The position numbers and the translations under genes were made by a program. 53,825 bases of DNA from Bacteroidia bacterium (GTDB taxonomy: Bacteria; Bacteroidota; Bacteroidia; Cytophagales; Cyclobacteriaceae): NCBI GenBank assembly GCA_030425425.1, contig JAUIAO010000041.1:1-53825 (forward strand). Direction: 5' to 3'. This document shows, piece after piece, positions 37,132-46,174 of the stretch; position 1 is the first letter of the stretch; each line of letters begins with the position of its first letter. Under the pieces are notes generated by a model. That model saw only the letters and a list, made by a program, of their open reading frames with translations, ran no database searches and was not told where the DNA came from.

Positions 37132-38376
37132 ATGCGAATTTTTAAATTTGGTGGTGCTTCTGTTAAAAATGCAGATGGTGTAACTAATATTTTATCGATA
37201 ATTTCACAATATCGAGAAGAAAAATTAGTGATTGTAGTCTCGGCAATGGGAAAAACGACCAATGCTTTGGAAGAAATTGCGCACGATGCGTTCGAACAGA
37301 AAAATTATAACGACGGATTAACCAAGCTCCAAGAGTATCACCAGCACATTTGTTTGGAATTATTCGGTACGATACCTTCTGAGGTTAATAATTTATGGGT
37401 GCAATTGGAAAGCACTTTGAAGCAGCCCGAGGAAAACTGGCAAAAATTCTATGATGCTACCGTTTCGTTCGGTGAATTGCTATCCACTACAATCGTACAG
37501 CTATTTCTCAATGATCATGTAAATGCATCCTGGGTTGATGCAAGGCAATATATAAGAACCAATAACTTCTACACGGAGGCCTTGGTGGACTGGCAGCTCA
37601 CCGAGCATTACATATCAAAAGATTTTCCATCGCTTTTGGAAAAAGGCCCAATAGTCACCCAGGGATTTATAGGAGCAGACTTTACCGGTCAGACCACCAC
37701 GCTCGGTCGCGAAGGTTCTGACTTTTCAGCTGCGATATTCGCATATTGTTTGTCCGCCGAGAGTCTCACAGTGTGGAAAGATGTGCCAGGATTGCTTAAT
37801 GCCGATCCGAAAAAGTTTACAAATGCAGAGCTATTTGACGAACTGTCATTTCAGGAGGTGACCGAACTCACATATTACGGAGCAAAAGTGATTCACCCTA
37901 AAACTATACGTCCTTTGGCGCAGAAAGGGATACCACTGTATGTAAGGTCTTTTGTCAACCCGGAAGCTGCAGGAACAAAAATATCAGAGCAGGAAAAACT
38001 AGCTACTAAACCATGTTTCGTTTTCAAAGAAAATCAGCTGCTGGTTACTCTTAGAGTGATGGACAATAGCTTCATGGACGAAAAGAAAATGTTGTCGGTG
38101 TTTCAGGCTTTGGATAGGTCAAATATCAAAATCAACATGATGCATAATTCCGCTTTGACATTTACTTTCTGCATGGATTTCCAAAAAAGAAAATTGGATG
38201 ACCTCCAAGAATATTTGAAAAATGATTTCCACTTGCTGTATAATGAAGGTCTGGAACTTGCAACGATCAAGAACTATGAAGATGCATCTTTTACCTTTTT
38301 GCCGAAAAATAAAGAGATCATACTCGAACAAAAAACCAGAAATAATTATCAGGTCATTTATCGGTTGGATGTATAA
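37132..38376 (+). CDS. lysC: Aspartate kinase, monofunctional
   Basis: First step of the aspartate pathway to lysine, threonine and methionine. 414 aa. The amino-acid kinase domain begins [17 protein letters not shown], with [12 protein letters not shown] and the [11 protein letters not shown] substrate motif, then [16 protein letters not shown]. The C-terminus is an ACT-like region with weak conservation. There is no homoserine dehydrogenase fusion, so the protein is monofunctional. The serine-after-alanine in GGASV (many have GGTSV) is common in Bacteroidota paralogs. Its stop lies 5 nt from the convergent fructosamine kinase gene. Confidence 0.94.
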   Translation: MRIFKFGGASVKNADGVTNILSIISQYREEKLVIVVSAMGKTTNALEEIAHDAFEQKNYNDGLTKLQEYHQHICLELFGTIPSEVNNLWVQLESTLKQPEENWQKFYDATVSFGELLSTTIVQLFLNDHVNASWVDARQYIRTNNFYTEALVDWQLTEHYISKDFPSLLEKGPIVTQGFIGADFTGQTTTLGREGSDFSAAIFAYCLSAESLTVWKDVPGLLNADPKKFTNAELFDELSFQEVTELTYYGAKVIHPKTIRPLAQKGIPLYVRSFVNPEAAGTKISEQEKLATKPCFVFKENQLLVTLRVMDNSFMDEKKMLSVFQALDRSNIKINMMHNSALTFTFCMDFQKRKLDDLQEYLKNDFHLLYNEGLELATIKNYEDASFTFLPKNKEIILEQKTRNNYQVIYRLDV

Positions 38377-38381
38377 TGAGC

Positions 38382-39260
38382 TCAGGTATATTTATTCAGG
38401 GTGCTGATTATACCCGATAGATAAGATGAGCCAAATAAGTTGAGGTGAACCAATAATGGATATAGATTGTGGATTTCTACACGGTCGTCAAATCCTGGAA
38501 TCAATGGGAATGCTTCCTGATAGCTCTGGTAGAATCGTTGATCAAAACCACCGAATAATTGGGTGAAAGCAAGTTCCATCTCCCTATTACCATAATATAC
38601 CGCGGGATCAATTAGCCATGCCTGACCATTTGGCCCACATATGAAGTTTCCACTCCAAAGATCTCCGTGAAGTAATGCAGGTTGCTCGGTTGGGATTAAT
38701 TCATCCATTATTTTGTAAAAAGATTCAAACTGCTCCAATAATCCCCGACTAATGATTCCTTTTTCTCTGCCTTGAGCTACTAAAGGAGTGAGTCGTTGCT
38801 CGATGAAAAACTGATTCCATTTTACATCTGGTTTATTTGATTGAGGCAATCTTCCGATGTAATTATCGTATTGAAGGCCAAACTGTGAATGAGAGTTTTG
38901 ATGGAGTTTTGCGAGGTTCCTACCGAACTCTTCCCAAAAATATCTGTTTTGTCTGCCTCGTTCTATGTGCTCCAGAATGAGAAAGTGTTTTCCTTCATGG
39001 GTTCCATAGTTCAGAGGTTTTACTACATCCATGCAATCAGTCTGGCTTAATAGAACCAGCCCATCCATTTCTTTTTCGAACATGTCAGTTTCTGCAAACT
39101 GATTCCATTTGACAAAGAAAGAATCTGCGGATGTGGTCACCTTCACCGCATGGTTAATGTCACCACCACCGACATGTTCTACCTTGTGAACAGAAAAATT
39201 GCCAGAAAGTCCGTCGTTAAGTACTGAAGTGAAAAAAGTTTTCTCTGATTCGAATAACAA
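38382..39260 (-). CDS. Fructosamine/ribulosamine 3-kinase family protein
   Basis: 292-aa kinase of the FN3K family, which phosphorylates ketoamines on glycated proteins so that the sugar falls off. Visible features: an N-terminal GGGDINHAVKV nucleotide loop, the catalytic-loop LLHGDLWSGNF (residues about 200-210), the metal-binding LIDPAVYYGNREMELA, and the C-terminal GFDQRFYQSYQEAFPL typical of bacterial members. It follows the low-molecular-weight phosphatase gene by 2 nt, a partnership also seen in other bacteria and consistent with removal of ribulosamine-5-phosphate adducts. Confidence 0.93.
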   Translation of the reverse strand: MLFESEKTFFTSVLNDGLSGNFSVHKVEHVGGGDINHAVKVTTSADSFFVKWNQFAETDMFEKEMDGLVLLSQTDCMDVVKPLNYGTHEGKHFLILEHIERGRQNRYFWEEFGRNLAKLHQNSHSQFGLQYDNYIGRLPQSNKPDVKWNQFFIEQRLTPLVAQGREKGIISRGLLEQFESFYKIMDELIPTEQPALLHGDLWSGNFICGPNGQAWLIDPAVYYGNREMELAFTQLFGGFDQRFYQSYQEAFPLIPGFDDRVEIHNLYPLLVHLNLFGSSYLSGIISTLNKYT

Positions 39261-39262
39261 GA

Positions 39263-39733
39263 CTAAAGATTGTGCTTTTCGATAATAAAATCTAGTAATT
39301 TATCAGAGGAGCGATCCAGCATTTCGAATACATGATCGAAACCGTCTCGACCTCCGTAATAGGGATCTGGTACATTATCACCTTTGTTTACAGTATCAAA
39401 ATCACGCATTTTAAATAATCCTTCAGGCTTGTCTCCAGAGATGTGAATGATATCTCTGAAATTTTGATCGTCCATGGCTAAAATGTAATCAAACTCACTG
39501 GCATCCTGAAGTTGATATTGCCTCCCTTCATGCTGAATTGGAATAGAGTGTTTAGCTGCTACTTCCACACTTCGATGATCTGGAGCGTGTCCAACATGAT
39601 AATTTGCAGTACCTGCGGAATCAGAAGAAATTTCGTTCTTCAGCCCTTTTTCCTTTACTTTTTGATTGAATACTGCTTCAGCTAATGGCGACCGACAGAT
39701 GTTGCCGAGGCATACAAATAAAACTTTTATCAT
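39263..39733 (-). CDS. Low-molecular-weight phosphotyrosine phosphatase family protein
   Basis: 156 aa. The phosphatase loop C8-LGNIC-R14-S is complete at the N-terminus, and the general-acid aspartate is in DPYYGG. Length is standard. Relatives dephosphorylate phosphotyrosine, but some members act on protein-bound ribulosamine-5-phosphate and sit beside fructosamine kinase genes, as here (2-nt gap). That makes a deglycation role the better guess, with tyrosine-phosphate regulation of capsule synthesis as the alternative; no tyrosine kinase gene is nearby. Confidence 0.94.
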   Translation of the reverse strand: MIKVLFVCLGNICRSPLAEAVFNQKVKEKGLKNEISSDSAGTANYHVGHAPDHRSVEVAAKHSIPIQHEGRQYQLQDASEFDYILAMDDQNFRDIIHISGDKPEGLFKMRDFDTVNKGDNVPDPYYGGRDGFDHVFEMLDRSSDKLLDFIIEKHNL

Positions 39734-39829
39734 TTTTTTTCTTTCTGGTGGTTACCTTCCTTAAAGGTAGTGTATATACTTATGCATAACACAAATTATA
39801 TTCATACACCTGTTTGACATCTTTGAAGG

Positions 39830-39857
39830 GTCCCGGTTATATCGGGACTTTTCTTTC
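39830..39857 (+). terminator. Orphan plus-strand terminator-like hairpin
   Basis: GTCCCG (39830-39835) pairs with CGGGAC (39843-39848) around a 7-nt loop and is followed by TTTTCTTTC. Read on the plus strand it is a reasonable intrinsic terminator, but no plus-strand gene lies upstream in the 226-nt gap. It may close a short unrecognised RNA, or shape the 5' leader of the phosphatase mRNA on the minus strand. Confidence 0.5.
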
Positions 39858-39904
39858 ACTCAAACAATCAACAAAGAATTACCTAAGGTTAGTTTATATA
39901 TGAA

Positions 39905-39931
39905 AAAAAGCAGATCATCGATCTGCTTTTT
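39905..39931. terminator. Bidirectional terminator downstream of the DUF6588-like gene
   Basis: An 11-bp perfect stem (39905-39915 with 39921-39931) with loop CATCG, flanked by A-run and T-run, works on both strands. It lies 29 nt after the stop codon of the minus-strand outer membrane protein gene. Confidence 0.88.
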
Positions 39932-39959
39932 TCTTTTGTAGTTATTTGTATTTTATTTT

Positions 39960-41072
39960 TTATCTAATGCTCACCCCGATACCAGCAGTGAAAGTGTTGT
40001 ACTTCTGCAAGGAGTAATCAGCATGAATCGTAAGGATCAGTAATTTTACTCTAGCTCCTACAGTCATTCTAGCTCCGCCTGCATCATTAAATTCCATAGC
40101 GATGGGGTCCGATACCGTAATAGATTCATTTTTACCTGCACTTGGGTTTTCTGCTTCAAAAGTATAATCTCCAGTGAGATCAAAATTAGTATTAATGATG
40201 TTGTACCCTACTGAAGCATAAGGAGTGAAGAATAATAACTTTTTGGAAATAATTGCCTGTATGGTGGTAGCAGTAGATTCAAATACTGCTTTACCTGTAC
40301 CCTTTACGCTGGTCCTTGTGCCAGTAGATGTATCTGTTGATTCATAATCTAATTCTACATTTGATTCTGCGGATAATCTTGTGGTACCAAAAAAAGCCGA
40401 CAAATCAAATGGTAGATTCTTGATAACAGGAATCCACTGCTTTACATCGTGCATGACTCCAAATCCTATGAGATCAAATTTGGAATCTTTATAAGTTTGT
40501 TGGGGAAGATATCTAAACTTTAACTCTGTATTTTTAATCAGCCCAACACCCAAATTCAAAGTTGGTGTTGGCATGCCTGTAGCCACAGGAATATCATCCA
40601 AATCAAAGCCCGTAGGAGTATCGAAAGTTATTTCGTTTTCAATAGTAATTGATCCTTCTGGATATACAATGGTTTGATCTGCCTCAATGTAGATTTCTGA
40701 TCCTGATACCGGACTTCCCCCAACTAGTGTAGGTACCATGTCATCTCCTCCATTACCTCGAAGCAGAAATTGTGAGAAATTTTGTTCACTAAAGCTGAAC
40801 ATTTTTTCTGTATCGGGTATGGTAGCCATATTGATGCTTCCTGTTATGTCAAGCCCTGCTATTTTGTGAGGTTTTGCAGTATTGTACCAACCACCAGCTA
40901 AACCTACCCCCAGTGAATTTATTCCGGGTGTTAAAAATTGCTCAAAGTATTGATTTGCATCATCAGCGCCAGCGGCTAATATCTGACCAAATTCCTGTGC
41001 TTGAGCTTGCTCATAACTTGAGAAAATCAAAGAGGCGGCTATTATCCAACCCTTTATTTTGAACTTATCCAT
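39960..41072 (-). CDS. Outer membrane beta-barrel protein, DUF6588-like
   Basis: About 370 aa with a signal peptide (KIKGWIIAASLIFSSYEQAQAQ). The start ATG is set at 41072 (MDKFKIKGW); another ATG lies three codons upstream at 41081. The mature protein is beta-rich with FGQILAAGADDANQYFEQFLTPGINSLGVGLAGGWYNTAKPHKI at its start, which I associate with the Bacteroidota family DUF6588, and strands such as TPTLNLGVGLIKNTELKFRYLP. It ends like a barrel (YNTFTAGIGVSIR). Function unknown, outer membrane location inferred. A minus-strand TAAATTTG at 41137-41130 could be its -7 element. Confidence 0.78.
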   Translation of the reverse strand: MDKFKIKGWIIAASLIFSSYEQAQAQEFGQILAAGADDANQYFEQFLTPGINSLGVGLAGGWYNTAKPHKIAGLDITGSINMATIPDTEKMFSFSEQNFSQFLLRGNGGDDMVPTLVGGSPVSGSEIYIEADQTIVYPEGSITIENEITFDTPTGFDLDDIPVATGMPTPTLNLGVGLIKNTELKFRYLPQQTYKDSKFDLIGFGVMHDVKQWIPVIKNLPFDLSAFFGTTRLSAESNVELDYESTDTSTGTRTSVKGTGKAVFESTATTIQAIISKKLLFFTPYASVGYNIINTNFDLTGDYTFEAENPSAGKNESITVSDPIAMEFNDAGGARMTVGARVKLLILTIHADYSLQKYNTFTAGIGVSIR

Positions 41073-41239
41073 TGAAAACATAAAATTATTAATTGTCGAT
41101 GCCTGTTAAATTTTTGAATCTAAGATATTCAAATTTAATCATCTGATAATTGTATTGCTATACCTTGTTCTCGGTATTTATTGAATCGTCATAGAATAAT
41201 GCGAACTTATCAATATATAAATCTTATTAATTGGAATAA

Positions 41240-41271
41240 TTTGGCCTTAGTGACTACTCCGTTTAGTTTTG
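41240..41271 (+). promoter_or_regulatory. Strong Bacteroidota-type promoter of the peroxiredoxin gene
   Basis: TTTG (41240-41243) and TAGTTTTG (41264-41271) lie 20 nt apart, the best full promoter match in the window. The start codon at 41347 leaves a leader of about 70 nt. Confidence 0.65.
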
Positions 41272-41346
41272 CATTATGAAAATTAAACAAGTCGATAAGG
41301 CTTGTGGTTAGACAGAATAATTAAACGCTAAAAATTAAATAAGACT

Positions 41347-41976
41347 ATGTCATTAGTAGGAAAAAAAGCCCCAATTTTTGATGCACCTGTAGTGCTAAAT
41401 GGTGAGGAAATCGAAGAAAGCTTTTCATTGGAGCAGTACATTGGAAAGAAGGAAGTAATGTTCTTTTTCTACCCTAAAGATTTCACTTTTGTATGCCCAA
41501 CTGAGATTCTTGCTTTCCAGGAGAAACTTGCTGAGTTTGAGAAAAGAGGAGTGCAGGTAGTAGGTGCTTCATGCGACACAGAAGAGACGCACCTTGCATG
41601 GTTGATGACTTCAAAAGATAATGGAGGAATTGAAGGAGTGAAGTATCCATTGGTAGCTGATAGCTCTAAGACGATTGCTAATAACTTCGGTGTATTGGCA
41701 GGTGAATGGAACTACAACGAAGAAGGAGAATTGATCTTCGAAGGAGCTCCGGTAGCTTACAGAGGAACATTCTTCATCGACAAAGAGGGTATCGTAAGAC
41801 ATGAAACGATCAATGACTTGCCATTAGGAAGAAACATTGACGAAATGCTCAGAATAGTAGATGCATGGCATCACGTAGAAGAGCATGGTGAAGTTTGCCC
41901 TGCAAACTGGGAAGAAGGAAAAGATGCAATGCAAGCAACCAGAGATGGTGTGGCATCTTACTTGTCTTCACACTAA
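41347..41976 (+). CDS. Peroxiredoxin, typical 2-Cys (AhpC/Prx1 type)
   Basis: Reduces hydrogen peroxide and organic peroxides. 209 aa. The peroxidatic C50 sits in DFTFVCPTE and the resolving C184 in GEVCPANW, the typical 2-Cys arrangement; the catalytic-pocket arginine is in VAYRGTFFID. The C-terminal VCPANWEEGKDAM tail is the usual helix. The reductase partner (AhpF or thioredoxin) is not encoded nearby. It has its own promoter with a roughly 70-nt leader and a terminator at 42003-42031, so it is a single-gene unit that may be well expressed. Confidence 0.95.
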   Translation: MSLVGKKAPIFDAPVVLNGEEIEESFSLEQYIGKKEVMFFFYPKDFTFVCPTEILAFQEKLAEFEKRGVQVVGASCDTEETHLAWLMTSKDNGGIEGVKYPLVADSSKTIANNFGVLAGEWNYNEEGELIFEGAPVAYRGTFFIDKEGIVRHETINDLPLGRNIDEMLRIVDAWHHVEEHGEVCPANWEEGKDAMQATRDGVASYLSSH

Positions 41977-42002
41977 TTAAGAATTAGTTTAGGTTTGGTG
42001 AT

Positions 42003-42031
42003 AAAGCCGCTCCATCTAGGGGTGGCTTTTT
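42003..42031 (+). terminator. Intrinsic terminator of the peroxiredoxin gene
   Basis: An 11-bp stem with two G-T pairs (42003-42013 with 42019-42029), loop ATCTA, followed by T residues. It is 26 nt past the stop codon. Confidence 0.85.
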
Positions 42032-42081
42032 CGTTTTGTAGGACTTATGAATTAATTCGAGGGATTAGTTAGCTTTATCAG

Positions 42082-43320
42082 ATGCTTTTTTTATACCGAC
42101 TAAGCGTGGGATTATATCATTTTTTGATTTGGGTTATTTCTCCATTTCATCAGCGGGCCAGGACTTTTAGCAGAGAGAGAAATAGAGTATTTAAAGAGCT
42201 TGAAGAAGAATTTGATAGACCTGTGGATCATTTGGCTTGGTTTCATGCGGCATCTCTCGGAGAGTTCGAACAGGCAAGGCCTGTCATAGAGCGATTGAAA
42301 AATGAAATGCCTCAAATCAAAGTCCTTGTTACTTTCTTTTCTCCTGCGGGATATCAGGTCGTGAAAAATAATGATTCACTGGATTTCGTTCATTATTTAC
42401 CTGAAGATTCTCCTCAAAATGCCCGAAGATTCATTAGGCTAGTTCGCCCAAAAGTGGCCGTTTTTGTCAAGTACGAATTATGGTATTTTTTTCTGACCGA
42501 ACTTAAAAGAACGGGAGTTCCAACTTTGTTGATTTCAGGAATATTCAGAAAAAATCAACTTTATTTTCATCCCTTGGGCACTTTTTATAAAAAGGCTTTT
42601 GACAGCTTCGCTCACTTTTATTTGCAGGATGACTATTCAAGTGTTTTATTAAGAAAACTGGGATATCGAAACTGGACAATTACTGGAGATACCAGGTTTG
42701 ACCGTGTCATTGAAATTGCACAAACTCATTATGAATTTCCCAAGTTGGATGCTTTCTGTGAAGGAGGAAAGAAAATCATGGTCCTTGGTAGTGTCTGGCT
42801 TTCTGACATGGAACATTTGTGGGAAATCTTTGATCACTATTCAAATGATTTCAAATTTATTGTTGCGCCGCACCAATTGGACTCAAAATCACTCAAACCC
42901 TTTTTGGAATTGCCACGATCAGTGAAATATTCTCAGTTAGAAATGACCAATCCTGATGTCAGTATTATGATCATAGACCAGTTTGGTATGCTCTCAAAAA
43001 TTTATCGATTTGCGGATATCGCCATTGTTGGTGGAGCTTTTCGAGGCACTTTACACAATACACTAGAACCAGCCGTTTATGGTGTGCCAGTCTTTTTTGG
43101 GTCTCACCCAAATAATGAGAAATTTGTGGAAGCCAGAGAGCTACAAACTGTAGGTGGAGGCTTTACTTTTGAGAATTATAATGACCTGAAGGACCAATTG
43201 GATCAAATGATAGAAAATCAGCAGATGTATGAAATAGCATGTGTAGCCTCATCGGAATTTGTGAAGTCACGAGCCGGAGCGGCCAGTAAAGTCGCATCCA
43301 GAATGAAGGAGGTTTTATGA
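42082..43320 (+). CDS. waaA: 3-deoxy-D-manno-octulosonic acid (Kdo) transferase
   Basis: Adds Kdo to lipid A precursor at the inner membrane, the first step of LPS core assembly. 412 aa of glycosyltransferase family 30. The N-terminal membrane helix (MLFLYRLSVGLYHFLIWVISPF) precedes FHAASLGEFEQARPVIERL with the catalytic glutamate, VKYELWYFFLTEL, and the C-terminal donor-binding part IVGGAFRGTLHNTLEPAVYGVPVFFG. The stop overlaps the rsgA start by 4 nt (ATGA). Confidence 0.95.
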   Translation: MLFLYRLSVGLYHFLIWVISPFHQRARTFSRERNRVFKELEEEFDRPVDHLAWFHAASLGEFEQARPVIERLKNEMPQIKVLVTFFSPAGYQVVKNNDSLDFVHYLPEDSPQNARRFIRLVRPKVAVFVKYELWYFFLTELKRTGVPTLLISGIFRKNQLYFHPLGTFYKKAFDSFAHFYLQDDYSSVLLRKLGYRNWTITGDTRFDRVIEIAQTHYEFPKLDAFCEGGKKIMVLGSVWLSDMEHLWEIFDHYSNDFKFIVAPHQLDSKSLKPFLELPRSVKYSQLEMTNPDVSIMIIDQFGMLSKIYRFADIAIVGGAFRGTLHNTLEPAVYGVPVFFGSHPNNEKFVEARELQTVGGGFTFENYNDLKDQLDQMIENQQMYEIACVASSEFVKSRAGAASKVASRMKEVL

Positions 43321-44234
43321 AAGGGCTTGTGGTTAAATCAACCGGATCATGGTATCGGGTGCAAACTGGTTCCGGTGAGCAGTTTGACGCGAGGCTTAGA
43401 GGGAAGTTTAAACTGGATAATAAGAAAATCACCAATCCAATTGCAGTAGGGGATGAGGTAATATTGGAGACGCAGCGTGATGAATGGGTGATTGTAGACA
43501 TAGTGGAGCGAAGAAATTATATCGTAAGGCAGTCGCCACGAAAAAAGCACCATGATCATCTGATTGCTACGAATCTGGATCAGGCGGTAGTATTGGCCAC
43601 ATTGAAGCAGCCTCGTACTTCACTTGGTTTCATAGATCGTTTTTTGGTGACTTTGGAGGCATTCAGGATTCCTGGAGTCATCATTTTTAATAAAACCGAT
43701 TTGCTGAATGATGAAGAATTGGATGAGCTCGGTTACCTCTGTTTTATTTATGAGCAAAAAGTGGGTTATCCTTGTTTTCAGATTTCATTGAGAGACGATC
43801 AGGTAAGTGAAGAAGTGAAAAGTGTTTTTTCCGGAAAACGCACACTCATTTCGGGGCACTCAGGAGCCGGTAAATCAACCCTGATCAATTTGCTCATTCC
43901 CGAAGCTGATCAGAAAACCGCGGAAGTATCAAATTTTGCCAATAAAGGTGTGCACACTACCACTTTTGCAGAGATGTTTTTCATGGATGAGCAGTCTGGA
44001 ATTATAGACACTCCTGGTATAAAAGAACTAGGGCTTGCAGAAATCGAAAGAGAAGAGCTGGCTCATTATTTTCCAGAAATGCGTGATTACCTGGGCCAAT
44101 GTAAGTTTCATAATTGTCTGCATGTCAATGAGCCAGGCTGTAAAGTACAAGAAGCTTTGGAGGAGGGCAAAATCACAGAGGAGCGTTTTAGTAGCTACTT
44201 GTCTATGCTCGAAGGTGATGACAACCGCCGCTGA
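43317..44234 (+). CDS. rsgA: Ribosome small-subunit GTPase A
   Basis: Late 30S assembly factor that releases RbfA and proofreads the decoding centre. 305 aa. OB-fold N-terminus (residues 1-75), then a circularly permuted GTPase: G4 NKTD first, then G1 SGHSGAGKSTLIN and G3 DTPG. The zinc-finger C-terminus is visible as C-x-FHNCLHVNEPGC. It is translationally coupled to waaA, an unrelated function, so co-transcription probably reflects compact packing. Its last 40 nt overlap the convergent glycosyltransferase gene. Confidence 0.96.
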   Translation: MKGLVVKSTGSWYRVQTGSGEQFDARLRGKFKLDNKKITNPIAVGDEVILETQRDEWVIVDIVERRNYIVRQSPRKKHHDHLIATNLDQAVVLATLKQPRTSLGFIDRFLVTLEAFRIPGVIIFNKTDLLNDEELDELGYLCFIYEQKVGYPCFQISLRDDQVSEEVKSVFSGKRTLISGHSGAGKSTLINLLIPEADQKTAEVSNFANKGVHTTTFAEMFFMDEQSGIIDTPGIKELGLAEIEREELAHYFPEMRDYLGQCKFHNCLHVNEPGCKVQEALEEGKITEERFSSYLSMLEGDDNRR

Positions 44235-45088
44235 GTTTTGCGTTTGAGTTTGCGGTATTGATGGATTAAACCGAAATTGAGAGTTTTAATGCACTGTCGA
44301 ATTTCAAGGTTGCATCTACGCATCAAAGCACGATCTTCTTGGTCTGTTTCATTAAGCTCATAAATCTTTTCACAAACTCGAAAGGTGCTCAATAAATGTT
44401 GGTTCTTGATCTTGGATTGACTTTTACCATGTGAGTGTCGTACATCCCTTTTTTTAACCAGCGGGGCCTTATTGAAAAGGTATTCCCAATTGCGGGAAGA
44501 TCGAATCCAAAAATCAAAATCTTCATAAGTCAGTGACTCATCATAACCCATTAAATCTTCCAATACTACCCTTTTGATCATCATTGTAGGAGCAGAAATA
44601 AAATACTTCTTGATAAGTTCTTGATATATGTTACCACTTGGAACTTTCTCAATGATCTGTCCATTCTGATCTCTTTTGTAATGTGTGCCGATCATTTCCC
44701 CTTGTTCCCCTATCATAAAAGCGTCACTAAAATGAACTCCCACCTTTGCCGAACTATTGGCAAAGTCATTTATACCAACCTCAACTCTCGCTGGCAACAA
44801 AATATCATCAGCGGCCAGGTCTATCAAGAAATCTCCCGAACTCGCTCGAAAACCCTGATTGAAAGCCGCACAATTCCCAATGTTTACCGGAATGTCAATG
44901 AATTGAATTTCTTTTCCTTTGATGATTTGGAGAATCTCTTCTTTGCTTCCATCAGTGCTTCCATCATCTACTACTATCAATTCGATTTTTTGATAGCTCT
45001 GAGTCCATACAGAATTGATTGCCTCCACAACGAATCGTTTTTGATTGTGACAAAGGCAAATGACTGATACGAGAGGTAATGATTGCAT
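44195..45088 (-). CDS. Family 2 glycosyltransferase
   Basis: 297 aa, GT-A fold. The N-terminus PLVSVICLCHNQKRFVVEAINSVWTQSYQKIE, then VVDDGSTDGS (nucleotide-sugar binding) and LAADDILLP (the DxD-type metal motif), are standard for GT2. The catalytic region includes GYDESLTYEDFDFWIR (ED box). The C-terminus is basic (KRKTQRRLSS). It is divergent from the sulfotransferase gene by 36 nt and probably works with it in making a surface glycan; the sugar is unknown. Confidence 0.93.
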   Translation of the reverse strand: MQSLPLVSVICLCHNQKRFVVEAINSVWTQSYQKIELIVVDDGSTDGSKEEILQIIKGKEIQFIDIPVNIGNCAAFNQGFRASSGDFLIDLAADDILLPARVEVGINDFANSSAKVGVHFSDAFMIGEQGEMIGTHYKRDQNGQIIEKVPSGNIYQELIKKYFISAPTMMIKRVVLEDLMGYDESLTYEDFDFWIRSSRNWEYLFNKAPLVKKRDVRHSHGKSQSKIKNQHLLSTFRVCEKIYELNETDQEDRALMRRCNLEIRQCIKTLNFGLIHQYRKLKRKTQRRLSSPSSIDK

Positions 45089-45124
45089 TCTTAAAAAGCT
45101 TTAGCTTTATGCGAATCTCAGAAT

Positions 45125-46174
45125 TTGGTGGCAGAAAATTGGATACATCGGCAATTTATTCTTCTACAGCACTTTTCGAAGTATGCTCACACTCTTCCAT
45201 TCCATCTGAAAAAACGTGGATTCGAATTCAACCATCAAAATACCATTGCCGTATTTGCCCAGCCAAGAGGAGGCTCCACCTGGTTTACCAATTTGATGGC
45301 GTCTATGCCGAAAACCGTAAAAGTGGATGGTCCTCTTTATCAGGGGCCTTTTATTCCTAACGGGCAAATGCCATCAGGAGAGACGGGGAAATTGAAATCA
45401 TTGAGAAAACTAGGTTTTCATTACCATCAGTATATTCCCGAAGGAGAAAATTGGGAGGAAGCTCGGGCGTTTTTTCATGAGCTGTTTTCACAACATTTTT
45501 ATACACCTTACATCTTTACTGAGACACCCCTTTCGGAATTGATGCGTGCCGAAAGGTTTGTTTTCAAGTTTTATCATGCAAGTCTGATGATGCCATGGCT
45601 GATTGAGCATTTCGATATTAAACCGATCTTTCTGGTCAGAAATCCATACGCTGTAGTTGCCTCACAATTGAAGTATTACGCTTTTGCAGAAACTATTCGA
45701 ACAGGAAAATATCTAATTCCGAAGTTTAAATTTTCAGAATTCTTTAATCCATACCTGCCTATTTTGGACGATGTTTCATCAGCTGTAGAAATATTGGCGG
45801 CTCGTTGGTGCCTCAATTATTTGCCTTTGATTTCGAGAAAGGAAAACAATGAAAAATGGCTCACTGTAAGTTATGAAAGTGTATTACTTCACCGTGACTG
45901 GGAGCTGAATCGCATCTTTCAATTTATTGGACAGCCAATACCAGAAAATATCCATTTGGTTTATGATAAACCTAGTATATCCACCTCCAAATCAACAGAA
46001 ATGTATCATCAGAAAGTAGAACATCTGAGCAATTGGAAAAATATTTTATCGAGGAAAGAAATTGGGCAAATCAATGTGATTTTAGAGCGATTTGGAGTGG
46101 GAGGATATAGTGAAGAGATCGAACCAGATTATGGGTTTATTTACAATGGGAAACAAACACCACCAGAGTTATGA
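45125..46174 (+). CDS. Sulfotransferase-family protein
   Basis: 349 aa. The PAPS 5'-phosphosulfate loop is AQPRGGSTWFTNLM (residues about 44-57) and the 3'-phosphate site is FLVRNPYAVVASQLKYY, both hallmarks of sulfotransferases. VFKFYHASLMMPWLIEHFD and VSYESVLLHRDWELNRIFQFIG are typical later elements. It would transfer sulfate from PAPS to a sugar or lipid. No ATG exists upstream of the PAPS loop in this frame: the start is TTG at 45125 or GTG at 45128. It overlaps the following glycosyltransferase gene by 4 nt, so the two are co-transcribed. Confidence 0.87.
   Translation: MVAENWIHRQFILLQHFSKYAHTLPFHLKKRGFEFNHQNTIAVFAQPRGGSTWFTNLMASMPKTVKVDGPLYQGPFIPNGQMPSGETGKLKSLRKLGFHYHQYIPEGENWEEARAFFHELFSQHFYTPYIFTETPLSELMRAERFVFKFYHASLMMPWLIEHFDIKPIFLVRNPYAVVASQLKYYAFAETIRTGKYLIPKFKFSEFFNPYLPILDDVSSAVEILAARWCLNYLPLISRKENNEKWLTVSYESVLLHRDWELNRIFQFIGQPIPENIHLVYDKPSISTSKSTEMYHQKVEHLSNWKNILSRKEIGQINVILERFGVGGYSEEIEPDYGFIYNGKQTPPEL

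Noticed and set aside
45079-45360. A 93-codon plus-strand frame beginning before the sulfotransferase
   Set aside because: It overlaps the sulfotransferase, whose PAPS loop and other motifs are in a different frame; no domain is seen in the 93-codon frame.
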